From Hericium rajendrae (Eukaryota > Basidiomycota > Agaricomycetes > Russulales > Hericiaceae), in assembly GCA_033439255.1 (NCBI GenBank), contig CM065888.1:1488001-1552000 (forward strand): 64,000 bases of DNA, read 5' to 3'. Each line of letters opens with the position of its first letter. Position 1 is the stretch's first letter. Positions 44,030 through 58,000 of this stretch are shown here, piece by piece. The notes beneath the pieces are model-generated. The model was given only the letters and a program-made list of their open reading frames with translations, was not told where the DNA came from and searched no databases. Position numbers and translations under genes: made by a program.

Positions 44030-45924
44030 TGCCACAACCATGGCATAGATTTGATTAATGAGCTCCTCCCTCTCTCGATCCGTATAGACGGACTGCATCG
44101 GATATGCCATTGGCCTATATCCATAGAATATTAGTCTTGCATACCATTTTATATCTGGTTGGATTTACACACATCGCATGCTCACCACCATCACGCAGGT
44201 TCATGATTAGATTCCTAATGACTTACTTTATTCTGGTTCTGGTCTGCCTGTTGAGTCTGTCTCAAGGGCTGTGTCGCGCCTGCCGCGTGCCGAGGTCGCC
44301 TTACAGTGTACATAATTAGAGCAATGCGGTTTTCCATTTCGTTCTGTGTGTGTGCGCTGTCGCTTGCAATAATGGATGTGACTGAATCTTCTTAGGTTAG
44401 TAGGACTCGGAGTGGCGCAATAGGGAGCCGCCTTACGGACGAATTGGGATGGATGCCACTCAATTGCCGCACGTGAAAGTTCATGTGACCGCGGCGCGCC
44501 TGAAGTTGAGCGCAGAGGCCACGTCGCTCCTTCATCATTCTCGCAGCTTATCTACACCTACACGTCACATACACTCATCTCAACGTGGGTTTAGCTGTCT
44601 TATATGCATTGAAGTTATAATGGTGCCAATTTGGCATACTTCTGGAACCCGGCGACTAGTTTGAATGGCCCCCTTCAATGGATCATAAGTTGCCCTCTTT
44701 CTCTCAAGATTTCATTCGTATTCGAGCCCGATATGAGCATCATTCTCCCGACGTTCGACGCCTTGTTCAACCCCAAGCAGTAACCATTGCCGCAGCCCGC
44801 GTGGATTCATAGGACGAGGGTTCGTAGTCCATGTCGACGGGCCCAAGACGGGCCTCAGTCAAAGTTGAAGACGCGCAGCGCGCATGGGCCGTTCTTTGGC
44901 GTGACATTGACGCTTTTGACGAGCCGTGTAACGTCGTGTGATGTCTATCTATCTAGACACTGACCGAAAGCATTTGAACTCACCTGGTTTTCAGAAAATT
45001 CGATTTTAGCAGCCTGTTTTTCCGAGGCCAATCGATCAGTGGCGAGCGCTTCCATACAAGAAGTCTTTTCAGTCAGCGTCGATACTGCATCGATACTGGC
45101 ATCGCGTCTGCATTAGATGAGCAGCATCTGCTCCCCAGAATGATTACTGCCAACAGCAACGGTTTGCCCATGCGGTCTGCGCGCCATGCATAGCCCAGTC
45201 GGGCTTCGCCCGTTGGGCTCCTCTTTGCATCTCATCGAGCGGTTAAACCGTGTAGACTGTATTCAATTTATGGTCCAAGATATGAATATCTAAGATTGGA
45301 TGCTGATAGAGCCTGCGGTCCTTCGCTCTTTTCGAGGATTCAAACTTGAAGCCCAATGACAGACGGTATGCAGCGGTCCCCTCTTAAGAGCTTCGTGGCC
45401 AAGGCCCTGCAGCATTGTTGATAGCTCCCTATTAGCCTTAACATGTCCAAGGTAGCTACTGCGTCCTTGAATGGCTTTATACAATGCTTATGTGCAAAGG
45501 AGTCGCGAGGATAATTCAAATGCGACGCGACCTCTTGCGCTCGACCTCAGACGCGCCGCGGTCACATGCATTTTCACGTGCAGCACTCGATCGCTCTCGA
45601 TCATAAGGTTCCGCCCTATTGCGCCACTCCGAGTTCCACCAGTCTCTATACACAACCCTCCCCGCCTCGTTGTGTTCTAGAGACTCGGTCACCAGTCTAG
45701 AATCTTCTGGCGAATTGGATGCCCAGCAATGTTTCCGCCTTCAGTGACCGTGACGCTTTCCGTGACCCGACTCAGTTTGCCTCAGTCACGCGTTCACTGT
45801 CACCACCAGTTGTCCTCTGTTGTCCTCCGAGCCGGCTCAGCCACAAACGCGACCGCGACATCGCCTCTCGTCACCGTCGCCGACGACGAGCTGCAGCGCA
45901 CTCGGCGTTTACGCTTCTACTCTC
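44030..45924. other. Intergenic spacer of 1.9 kb, no gene seen
   Basis: Contains the transporter 3' flank and the NDC1 promoter. A GC hairpin-like string GTCGGGCTTCGCCCG near 45196 resembles hairpins in the 11.5-12.0 kb repeats. No gene supported. Confidence 0.45.
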
Positions 45925-48449
45925 ATGTCGCTATCTGCTTCGACACTATCGGCAGCGCGCGCCGCCCCGCCTCTTCCGCCCGCGTCACAGACTTATGAGC
46001 CACTTGCGCGCGCGGTCCTCCGGCGCCGACTGCAGCATGATATTCTCCTGCCGTCTTTTTTGTCAGCCTGGGTGCTGACGATGCTGTGGAGTGGATGGAC
46101 ATATAGGGGCGCAAATGGACTTGGTCTGACGGGGGCTTTGATGCTGCCGTTCGTCCCGTCGACTTTGGTGCTCTCTGGGCTCTTCTGGGCAACTTGCTTG
46201 GTGCCGGTGATCGTGCTGAGGAAGGTATATCTTTCTGGTGAGTAGTCGCGCCTCATCTCATCAAACCACTGCTTTGATCCATGGAGCAAGCATTTGGTAC
46301 GTGGTCCTACTTGTCCAGAGCTGGATGATTATGCTAACAATATTTTCGTGAAGGCCTTTGTTTCCGCCAATTTTCAACCGTTCTATGCCTCCTTCTGCGA
46401 TCAACGTACAGCGTTCTGACGCGGTTTATTTTATTTTAGCTGAAGCAACTCCCGCTTCGTCCCCTCTTCAGACTATCAAAAGTGCTCTTTCAAAACCTTC
46501 TACCATCCGCATCCTATCAACATACGTCGCTTGTACCACGATTGCCATGACCTTACATCTGTTCATGACTTTCACCAATGAACCTGGCTCTCATCTGAAT
46601 ATATTTGTCAAGTCAAAGTCTGTCCTCCTTTCATGCCGTATTCTTATATCTCATAAGTCATGGACTAGGAAGCATCCGTATTATCTCAACGGACGTCTTG
46701 TATTTGTGTTCCTTTCACAGATTGGGTTCGCGGTCGCATTCTTCCTGCGGAACATCATGTTCGACAGATTCTCCGTGCATTGGAGTATCTCCAAACAAGT
46801 ATGCCGAGCATCGCTTATCATCATATAATGTCTGATTGCATGTCTTCCAGACCGTCAAAGCTGACGCGGTCACTGAGTATACCAGACAGGTTTTCAAAGT
46901 CGGAATGATTTCTTCTGTATTCACTTCGATCATCTTCGCTGCATACCTTGTTGCATTTGGACTCTCAAGATCGGTGGCTTTGCCTATCTTATTCAAGGTG
47001 CCAGTGGTATCCATGCTGCTGCGACCAATTTGCGCGCACTTCCTTCGTGGGTCGTGGACTGTGGCATTGCTACCCCGCCATTTAGCTCTCGTATGGAGGA
47101 CATACTTGCTAGGTCTTACCACCATCGCGAGTTGGGAATTTGCAGAGAGTTTATTCGATGAGAAGATCCAGGAGGTGAGCATGTGCTCGCCTTGAACTTG
47201 TCTGCGTACCCGTGCTCACGTCGTTTTCAGCCCATATCTGTTAGCCATCACACCCCCGACCCAGCAGTGACGCTGGTTTCCGGAATCCACTCGCAGGATC
47301 TCTACTATAAGTTTTTCGCCTACTGGGAACTGCGGGAGTTTGCGACCGACGATTCGGAGGCCGCGCGTGCGCGTCGGACGGCGATGTTCTCAGATCAGAA
47401 ATACAGTCCGCCTTTATGGTCCGCATTCGCACGCGAATCACTTTTATTCCTCGGCAAGGACTACCAGCTGCTCCTTCGCAGAGGCAAGCCAGCACCAGGT
47501 GATTTACCTTGATCTTTCAATGTTTGTTAGCAAGTTCTCAATCTCGTTGTAGCTCCGCCCCCTCCACCCGCCAAACCAAAACGCCCACAACCCCCATCCA
47601 CGCCTCTTGTCCGGAAGCCGATCTTCAGATCCGAAGCTTATCAATCACCATTGCGCACCATCGTCGATGCCGTTGCTGCCGACGGTGCACTTACGCAGAT
47701 GGTTGAGAGCTCAGTAGAGACCACCGCCACGCACCTCCCCGAACTCTTCAAGGCCATCGAATCGCCCGCTGCCAAAGCAAAGAGTGTCGTAGCCAAAAGC
47801 GAGACGGTCGTCAAGTCCATGGCGCCGCCCGCGAAAGCGAGGGACTTGGTGGCACGTTTAGCTCCGCATCGTGTTGCCGTGGTCGTGCGGCGTGCAGCGG
47901 ACTTGTGGCAGCGCGAGCGCATTGGAAAGCTGGCTGAGATTGCATTGCCGCATCGGCATATTGACGCGCTCGTTGTCGAAGGTACGCCATGTTCTGCTCC
48001 TCGTGTCGGCGCATCCTTGATGGTCGCTGATGTTTTTCTTTGCATCTAGCGCTTTCGCATCTCGTGTGTGCGTCGCTGACCGAAGACCGCTACGGCGTCG
48101 TGCAGCGGGATATTCCGCGTATCTTGGAAGCTATGTTGTCCTTCCTGAAGGGTATCGAGGAGTACCAAGCGGAGCTCGCAGCGCGGGTGCCTCCTCCGTC
48201 AGAGGCCGTGTCTCCAGAGACGGACCGTCTGCGCGAGGAGCTCTCGCAGGCGGTCGACGTGTTGGCTGTTGTTGGTGACGGTAAGTCATTTCAGTCTGAT
48301 TCGTTCGGGCAATAACTCTGATTTACTTTTGTACAGCGTTGAAGGAGGGCGTTGTGCGCATCGTGCGGACGTTTGGAACTCGGCTTTCTGCGTTCAAGTT
48401 CCCGCCGCACATCGCGCAGAAGCTACAGGGTTTTGTCGACTATCATTAG
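45925..48449 (+). CDS. NDC1: Nucleoporin Ndc1 (membrane ring nucleoporin), 659 aa
   Basis: Exons 45925-46237, 46440-46611, 46669-46798, 46851-47174, 47231-47498, 47553-47981, 48050-48280 and 48337-48449; total 1,980 nt, divisible by three. The N-terminal half has six hydrophobic segments (for example FLSAWVLTMLWSG, LVFVFLSQIGFAVAFFL, MISSVFTSIIFAAYLVAFG). The soluble C-terminal half carries the Ndc1 landmarks GIHSQDLYYKFFAYWELREFA and SPPLWSAFARESLLFLGKDYQ, a Pro-rich linker and C-terminal helices. Ndc1 anchors nuclear pores and spindle pole bodies in the nuclear envelope. The first intron (about 200 nt) is long and could hide a small exon. Sits between the two DHA1 copies. Confidence 0.88.
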
Positions 48450-49614
48450 TTGGAGCTAGGGTAATCTCCTACACATCCACATCGAGAATAGCCGTCCCGT
48501 GTGTCGGGTGCAGGCTGGTCGGCGGCCGGCATGATATGACGAGTGTGAGCAGACTTTAGTTCACAGTGAACACAGGCATTTTGTATCGCGAGCCGAGGGA
48601 TGCCGCGCGTGCGTGTCGTGTATGCAGACGACCGGATCTCAGGTCTAAATGACACCTCGGCCAGCTTAGTGAAGGTGAGCGCCAATTTGTGCACTTATAC
48701 TGAAGTGTTTGTGGATGCGTCTTTCCGTGCCTGATTGTTCCATCCGGTGAAACGAAAGTGGCTGTTATCGTGCCAGCTCACAGTTTTGTTGGGTGCTCCC
48801 CGAGCCGTAGGGGCTGGGCCAAACGTTTCGTCGATGATCGGCTTTTGTTTCTTTTCTTGGTATTCATGGTTGTTAGGAGGCTGCTATGCAACTACGCCGC
48901 TTTTCAGCGACAATATGCATTCGGGAGGGATCTGTCGCGAGCATCTCATCGTCAATTAACTTTACAGGTCCTATTGTAACTCGTTCATATCTTCTGACGT
49001 TATTCCAGGAATCCGCCATCAAAAGGCCTACGTATCATCACTTTGTTCGCACTGATGGTGCGTGCCGGCAGTCCACCATTAAATCCGAGATTGACCTTCG
49101 CGCTCCATAGACTCTGTGGGTGCCCCGTCGAACATGTTACAAAACTTCTCTGTTTCAAGAGATATGCTCTGATGCCGGTTGTGGGTCTCAGAGCTGAAAC
49201 GATTTGTGCCTTATTCTAAGATTAAGGACACTGGAGACTAGGTGAGTTTATCCCTGAAATTGCCGCCCTGTCATGTAGTGAACGAGCTCATACAACATCA
49301 GAAACCTCATTACGGATATAGCTGTCCATTTGATGGCCAGCCAGAAACTCTCGAGAACACTACGAGCCGCCCAGCTCGGCCTCGGGCATTGAGATTGATG
49401 GGCCCGAGCTCCCTTGTCTTCGAGTCTGTCGGTCAACGAAAATTATTACAGTAACAGGATCCGTCAGCGGCTCTCCAGAATGCTTTCTCTCCATTCATAT
49501 GAAGCCGGTTAATTTTGATTTGTGACTCGAGCGACTGCAGTTCAAAACCCGAGTGGCACGTTGAGGTCAGTCCGCGTTTCCCATCCGCCTGACATCGCTC
49601 TATTCCTCTTCGCC
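48450..49614. other. Intergenic spacer, no gene seen
   Basis: Holds the NDC1 3' flank and the promoter of DHA1 copy 2. The 280 bp before 49615 share scattered strings with the matching part upstream of copy 1, in the same order. Confidence 0.5.
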
Positions 49615-51760
49615 ATGTCAGGGCCGCACATTCATACCATGGATCACGCTTCGCAATCTACCGTGGTAGAGCAACATGAATTGCGGTCAGTTTTGACGGA
49701 GGCAAGGAGAGACGAGAAGCATATGGAGAAGTATGGCGAGGATGACCCGGAGGATCCCGCGCAGATGAAGACGGTATCGGCCTCGGGACCTGACGAGCAG
49801 ATCGATCCCTACCTCGTGTCCTGGGACGGAGAGGAGGATCCGTCAAATCCCCAGAACTGGCCCGCTTTGCGGAAGTGGTTAGTTGTGATAACTACTTCTT
49901 TCGTAACAGTCAACGTGTACGTCTGTCGCTTTTCTGATTATTACATCTTGAAGTTTGATCATTCCCTCCAGGACGTTCGCCTCGTCTATGCCCTCAATCG
50001 TGGGACCAAAGATAGCGGTCTACTTTCATTTCTCGGAGGAAGTGGCGAATCTTATCACGTCTCTCTTTCTTGTCGGCTACGTTCTCGGTCCAATGTTCTG
50101 GGGACCGGGCTCCGAGTACTGGGGGCGACGGCCCATATTTATTGTGTCTTGCATGGGATATACGCTCTTCATTCTCGGTCAAGCACTTGCCCATAACACC
50201 ACGACCCTCCTCGTCACACGTTTCCTCTCTGGATTCTTCGCTGTCGCTCCTCTGACGAATGTCGGTGGTGTAATTGCCGATATGTTTGATGCTGTCGGCC
50301 GCGGCAGAGCATCCAGCTTGTACGCAGCCTCTGTGTTTTTGGGACCTGCGCTTGGACCTGTCGTTGGCGGATTGTAAGGATTCTTTCGAACCGTATGCTG
50401 ATTGCGGATCGTTTCTCATTGTTTCTTGGACAGTATTGGCGAGAGCGATGTTACCTGGCGTTGGGCCTTTTGGGTGATGTTGATCTACGCAGGTGTCTGT
50501 ATGGTTGTAACCATTGCGTTCCTGCCGGAGACATATGCACCTATCTTGCTGAAAAAGAAGGTACACTTCCTGAGCATCGCCTTTTTGTCTTTTATCCGAT
50601 TCACGCCTCTTTTCAGGCCATGGCTCGTCGAAAAAAGACTGGCAACTCCAAGTTTTATGCCGAGTTCGAGAGGCAAAACTGGTCGATCCGCGAGCTTCTC
50701 AACCGAACACTATTCCGGCCCTTCTTAATGCTGTTCCTCGAGCCAATTCTCCTTCTGATCACCATCTACATGTCTGTCGTGTATGGTGTAATGTATGCCC
50801 GTGAGTTTTAACGTGCTCTCCTACCTGTGCTTTCTTACCCGATCCTTCGCAGTGTTCGAAGCGTTCCCCGTAATATTCAGTGGTCTACATGGCCTCACGC
50901 TCAGCCAAACCGGTCTCATCTTTATTGGGGTCGGCATCGGCACGACCATTAGCGCAGCAATTAACCTGTATGTCATCAAGGATTACCCTTCACTGATCAA
51001 GACCTGGAGAGGGTTCCCACCTCCCGAGCATCGTTTGCCGGGGGCCATGATAGGTGGTCCGCTCCTTGTCATAGGCATCTTCTGGCTTGGCTGGACGGGC
51101 GCATATCCTGCTGTACCGTGGTACGTGCCCATGCTGAGTACGATTCCGATCGGAGCCAGCATTGGCTTGATCTTTATCTCATTTCTGGTGCGTACAACTG
51201 TTCCGAGCTACAAGCTGTTCTCTGATTCATCTATCATTTTGTTTAGAGTTATCTGGTGGACACATACCTGTGAGTCGGTCATGTCTTTGTTTTCAAGCTT
51301 TACTCAAATCAGAATCAGGATGTTTGCTGCCTCTGCATTCGCCGCCAATACAATGGTCCGATGTGCTGTTGCTGCGGCTTTTCCGTTATTTACAGTGCAA
51401 ATGTTCGAAAATGTGAGCCAGGTCCGGCTCATCAGTCACATTGACCCGTCTCATCGTTCTGGTCAGATGCATGTGAACTGGGCCGCAACATTGATCGGCT
51501 GCATCGGAATCATCCTCGCGCCGATGCCGTTCCTGTTCTATAAGTATGGATCCACAATTCGTCAACACAGCAAGTTCGCGCCATGTATTGTCAGTTCCTC
51601 CTAGTTCTTGTTCTGCTCGAGGCATTGACCCATAGACTTCAGGATTTAAAAATTGCGAAGGTGATTGAATCCGAAAAGGCAGCAGTGGTCAGCACTTACT
51701 CTTCTCTGTCACTATTTTTAACTCACTATTTGGATGTAGAATGTCAATGTTGAGGTCTAA
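49615..51760 (+). CDS. DHA1-type major facilitator (drug:H+ antiporter), copy 2, 551 aa
   Basis: Ten exons: 49615-49916, 49972-50373, 50434-50560, 50617-50800, 50853-51187, 51247-51269, 51319-51412, 51467-51589, 51643-51687 and 51740-51760. Internal exons 2-5, 8 and 9 have exactly the lengths of copy 1 (402, 127, 184, 335, 123, 45), and exons 6+7 (23+94) equal copy 1 exon 6 (117), so this copy has one more intron. Motifs: WDGEEDPSNPQNW, GPGSEYWGRRPIFI, GPALGPVVGG, FLPETYAPILL. Similarity is highest in the helix 7-8 loop (TWRGFPPPEHRLPGAMIGGP, the same in both). Same strand as copy 1; NDC1 lies between. Confidence 0.92.
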
Positions 51761-52031
51761 GTGCTTGACCTATAATGATACAATACTACATTCATAGCTA
51801 CATGCCTTTAACATGCATATGTAATTTACATGCCAACCATGCTGTTTTACACTTACATTCTTAATTATCATTGCACTTTCTGATCAGTGCAAAGTGAGTT
51901 CTCATTTGGCTCTTTCTTTCAATTTATATTATGCAATTGAATCTTAATATGTCACAGCCATACACTTGAAATTATTGCTTTCTGCTACATTTCTCTCATT
52001 ATCTTCTATTCAAACTTCTATTGTTAAGCCA

Positions 52032-55000
52032 TCATAGCAGGTAATTCAGCAACTGCAGTTTAATATTAGTAGATACAAATTTCAAAGGCAGAAGCTTCTT
52101 ACCAACATGATCATTCAATCTAATTTCATTCTTGTTTTTTGTTCTAGTCACATTTGTAACTCTTTCAGTAGAATCTTCAGAATTAATTTGATTCCTGCAC
52201 TGTTCCCAGTCACCTCCTTGAACAGCAAATTCAAAGTCAATTGCTATTTCTGGAGCTCCAAAGATAGCTTGTGTATATGGAAGGTGCAAACCTCTTCGAA
52301 AATTTGGAGGTACCCAAAGCAGATATTCATCATTTGGACCTTTAATCCATCCATCAACTAATGTGAGCCTCTCTCCAAAGATTCCATTTTGATCAACAGA
52401 GCAGTATTCTTCATTTCTAATGGTGCACTTAAAGCTAGATGGCCAGGAGACTGAGGTCATCCTTGCAGGAGAGTCCCACAGGTGAATGGTATTATCAGCT
52501 GATGCAGAAGCAATGCTCATACCATCTGGAGAATGTGCCACACTAAGCACAGCACTTTTATGACCATAAAGAGGTAAGACTGCTGGCTGTTGCCTTTGTA
52601 TATTCCATATGCCAACTGTTGTGTCCTTTGAGCCTGAGATGATCCATTTATCATCTGGTGACAAATTAACACTATAAATTGGCTCTGAATGAATAGATGA
52701 CAATAATGACAATATCTCTCCTGTGTCTACATTCCACAGTCTGATAGTACAATCTTCTGATCCAGATATAAGATGCTGTTGGCTTTTCATAAATGCAATT
52801 GAAAATACTGCTCCATTATGGCCACTAAGCAAGTGAGAGAAGCTTCCACCTTTTTCAACTCTCCAGATTCCAACTGTTGTATCCTCTGAACCAGAAGCAA
52901 TAAGATTTTGATCATATGAGAAAGCAACACAATAAACACTCTGAGTATGTCTTCGAAGTATTTTCTTTAAATATGTTGATTGATTAGCATCAAGATCCCA
53001 AATGCAAACTGTCATATCATCTGAGCCTGAGACTATATGTCTATTATCTTCTGCAAATGCCACTGATCGAATTGCCTGTGTATGTCCTTGTAAAGTATGC
53101 AAAAGTGTATATGGTTCTACAATATTCCAGACTTTGATAGTCATATCATCAGAAGCAGATACCATCTTTAGGCTATCATAAGAACATGCAATAGATCGAA
53201 CCCAATCTGTGTGTCCTATTAAAGGTGATCCATGAATGACTGCTCCTTTATCTATTACATCTCTTACAACAATTGTGCAATCATCAGAGCATGAAATAAG
53301 ATATTTTCCATTTTGAGTAAATGTAACAGATTGTACACGATCAGTATGCTCAGAAAATACTGCAGTAGACTCAATATGTGAAGTGATGGTCAACTTCCAA
53401 ATACAAGCTGTTCTATCATCAGAGGCAGTTATGATAGACTTATTATCATAAGAAAAGGCAATGCTAGTAATATATGAACTATGACCAGAGAATGGTTCAC
53501 AGATACTCTCTCCTGTATGAATGTTCCAAAGAAGTATAAAAGTATCAGAGGAACAGGCAAGAAGGGTGTTATCATTTGAGAAGGCAAGGTGTGATCTTCC
53601 CCAGATGTATGGATCAGGTTTAGTTATACTTAACAGTCTTTCTGGTATACTATTGCTATTCTTTTTGTTTATTTTCCAAACAATAATAGTACCATCTGTA
53701 GAACAAGATGCTAAGTAATAGCCATTTGTAGAGTAAGTCAAAGCATTTATCCAATTGGCATGTGCATCTGTAATTGAGTAGGCAAGACTACCAGATTGTA
53801 ATTCAAATATATAAATGTTAGAATCAGACATGGCTAAAGCAACTTGTGTTTGAGAATCTACATTTATAACAGCACAGATGTTTATCAAAAGGATTCCTTC
53901 AACTTGAAGAGGTCCACATATATATTTTCCAGATTGTGTCTCCCATGCTCTAATAGTTTTATCATTTGAAATAGAAACCAATATTTTGCCATCTAAAGAA
54001 AATTCTATTGCTAAGTGGCCATCTGCTAAGTGACCATCTGTATATGCATCTAATATAACAATTTCCTGAGTTATAAGATTATGAATCTTTATTCCATCTC
54101 TACTATTATTTCCAATAATTGCAAGATTCTGTCCATTAGGAGACAGCAATGTGCCCCAATATTGAAAATTATCTGTATATCCTAAGTCTTTCAAGGGCAT
54201 CCTTTTTACATCTTGATTGATAACATGCCACATCCAAACAGATTCATCATCTAAAGCAATAATATAGTTTTTATCTGATGAAAAGACTGCTGATTGCAGA
54301 GAACCACATCGTATAACAGAATCTGCAGCAGGTAATATATCAAGTCTCCAAATTCTAAGAGTGCCATCTTTTGCACCAGACAATAGTTCTAAACCATTTG
54401 GTGATACTGCTAAGGATGTTATATGTGCTGTATGACCTAGCATAGGTCCATATATTAATTGCCTTGTTGAAATATCCCATATACATATAGTTTTATCTGT
54501 AGAGCCTGATGCAATTTGATGACCATTTTTCAATGGAACTAAATCCCAGATTGAAGATGAATGGACTTTTGGAAGTTTACCAAGATGTTCTCCTGTTGTA
54601 ATATCCCAAACTGAAATCTGTCCACTGATATCTCCTGTAATTATCTGAGAATCATCTAGTATAAAGACTACAGACCAATAAGCTACACCTGCTGAGTATA
54701 TATTTTGGAGCAAGTTGCCACTAGTACCATCCCATATGCAAATTTTAGCCATTCCAACAGATACAAGTTTTTTTCCATTGTTAGAATATTTTACAGTTTG
54801 GATCCAGTTTTGATGGCCTTCTAATGGTGGACCAATTGATTTTCCAGTATCCATATCCCATAAGCAAACAGTATAATCATCAGATGCAGATGCAATTTGT
54901 TTTCCATCAGGAGAGATTGCCAAACAACGAATCCAATCAGTATGCCCCTCAATTGGATCAACAATTGTAAGTCCAACTTCAGCATCCCAAATTCGAATAG

Positions 55001-58000
55001 TACAATCACCACCACCACTAGCTGAGATAATTTTTTTGCCATTTGGTGAATACTTCACAGACTCAACTGGTCCAGTATGTCCTTTCAAAGTCTTCAACAA
55101 TGTGCCAGTTTGTGTCTGATATATATGAATATCACCATTTGAAAAGCCAGCCACAATGAATTTTCCATCTGGAGAATATGTCACAGTTTCAATCTGTTCA
55201 TCTGTTGCAATAATATGTGTCATGCCTGGCAAATGATCATCCTGTGGACTTTTAAGGATTTTTACTGTACGAGGAATCTGAGAAGACAGCAAAGCAAAGA
55301 TGGCAGATTTTCTAGGTGCAAAAGGGATCATAGACAGATAAATGTGAGGAGCACTAGCAACAATAGCTTCATAGCTTGCAGCAACTAGTTGGCTCGCTTC
55401 CAAGAGGAGTATTGACAACTCTGAATCAGATTTCTGGTGAAGTCAGATTAGAAAAGAGAACAGGCCTAAAAAGGTGTATGAAATACTCACATCAACCCAG
55501 CGAGCAGCAGATGACAAAGTTATGGAAGCTATGTTGACCTTTCCAATCAAACTTAGAGCCTCAAGCCAATACAGAAAGCAAGTCTTCATGAAGACCTTCA
55601 AGAGGTTAAGCAATTCGAGATCAACAGATTTCTCGGAGCATTCTATATGCTCTGCCCAGAATTGACAAGCATAAGATATATGAGATGGAATAGCTTTGTC
55701 AACAATTTCTCTAATATTGGGCACATCAGAATTTAGAATGTATGATGACTTCAATCCACAGATATTAAACTTTAGCCCATGTTCAGTATGCATCATCAAG
55801 CGCAGGCTCGCCACAGCAAGCTTTCTATGCGATCTCGGCAGATCAATCAGGAAATCTTTCGGACAACGCTTAGAGTCCTCCAAATAGTCTATAAAAGACG
55901 GATGCCGGATGCGAAGATTTTTGTTTTCAGCATCAATAGAGATCGCAGAGAGCAGCCTCCGGCAGATCGACTCGGGAGACACAGCAGAGGAAAAGCGATC
56001 AGGCAAAAGACGCTCCAAGTCCGAAACAGACAGTGGTACTTTGGCGACAGCGATTGCACCAACAGTAGTGTGGAAAGCAAGGGCAGGATCAGATCCGAAA
56101 GCACCAGTGAGAATATCAGTGTAGACCTTGTTAAGCTCTTCGAACCGGTGCGCAGCTTCGTCCGCAGCAACCTGAGCCAAGGACTTGTCCGGCTCGGAAC
56201 CACGGCCAATGTAGTCCATAGCAGCCTTCGCCCAAAGAAACGAGCCAGCAGCGTCAGTAGCAAGTTTCCAGATCTGTTCCGGCCGCGGCCATACTGTAGG
56301 GAGCGAGGGATGCTTCCTTCGAATCAGGGCTGCTCGTCGTATCAAGTAGGCCTGGATCGCCGCTGTGGTCTCGTCATCGACATCAGCGCCAGTGATCAGT
56401 TCGAGTTCCTTGACTTCGACATCGGGAGCCCGCAAGACCTGCATGATCTCGTCGACTGGGCGACTAGTCACAAAAAGTTTGAACTGTCGAGGCATACCCC
56501 ACTTCACCAGATCCTCGGTGACAGGCGGCCGCACTGCGGAACCAAACTCGCTAACGGCATCGATGACGATCACAGGCCAGGCGTGCCCGAACCGATGCTG
56601 GTGTTCAATGAGAGTGTCCCGGACCAGATTTCGAAATCCTAGCTCCGAATTCGGATTCCATAATCCCCCCTCAGGAACGAGTGCCTTGAACTTGTCGCAA
56701 ATAGTGCTAGGAAGAGCGGGGTGGAACTGAGCGACATCGTATGCGATCGTCGGCCAAAGGCTCTGTGCCCATGTTCTGAAGAAGAAGCCAGAGGCTAACC
56801 TCTGCCGTTTGCTGAGCTCCGCCATGACAGACGCCGCAATGGTAGACTTCCCAGTTCCGGGCGCGCCATGCAACCACAGTACGTTAGGCTGATCAAGATC
56901 GTCCAACCAATCGTAGATCTCCTTGAGGACGCCGGAACGGGTACCATCAATGCATGGTTGGATCATCGTCTTCGAAGTGGGGTCGTACAGCCCGCTTGAC
57001 ATCGAGGGTGCCAACACCGTACGCAGGTAGTCTTGACGTTCATACATGATAAGTTTCCATCCAGAATTATCGCGTGAAAATACTTACTATCGATATCGTC
57101 GTCTGCGGCATCAACGGTGTCCATGACGATAGGAGGATCATCTCCAAAAACGCGAGGGACGTTCTGATTCTTGTCCTCATTAAGGTTACGTCGGATGGCG
57201 TGGAGGGCCTTCAAGATCTTGTTGACTATGTCAGCCCTTGATGCCGCTCTCGCTAGAGACGCGCAGGGATCAGCTTGATGGAAGCATACTGATTTCGAGA
57301 GTCTTACCGCCGGAGAGATCGTTGGCCTCGAATACGACGAACCTGCCCACATCAGCTACGAGCCAAAAAGCGGAGACCAATGTCTCGTCCATCTTATTCA
57401 GGTTGATAGATGATTTGCGGGACACGAAATGCGCCAAGAGATCCTTCAGCCGCTCTGCCATGTCTCGAAGGTCACTTTCCACATGCTGGTGTTCAAGAGC
57501 CTTCGCGAATCCGTTAGCCACGCATTCTCTCAGGGCCATAAGAAATCTCCACCTTAGCAGCGTCTCCGAGCATGGTCGTCGCAGCTTGTTTGGCATTCAA
57601 GAACTGTTGCAATGATCAGACATCATCCTAGAGCTGCGCGGTACAAAGGAATGACGCACCAGGGTAACATCAGCGGACTTGAGCACGAGATCCTCCACAA
57701 TTGACTCGATGGTCTTCTGGCATTCTCGGAAGCAGTCGGAGATAACGAAATCGTCGAATAAATTGGCGAGGTCACCAAAGGGTGTCATGTCTTCGGCAGG
57801 GGGCTCGACGTCGCGAGCGGACTCCGATGTCTAAAAGCGCGGTATATCAGATTTAGTGTGATTGTCCTGAAAGGGATAACGACTCACTGTTTGCGGACGG
57901 ACACTGATGTTCAATGCAACTGAGCCAATTTCTTCTATGTACTCTGTGGACAGCTCATCAGGATGTGATGTTTCGTACTCTGCAACAGATGCCTACCGGA

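Noticed and set aside
45190-45215. GTCGGGCTTCGCCCG hairpin as a transcription terminator
   Set aside because: Nuclear fungal genes do not use such terminators; more likely a repeat fragment, mentioned only for its likeness to the 11.5-12 kb hairpins.
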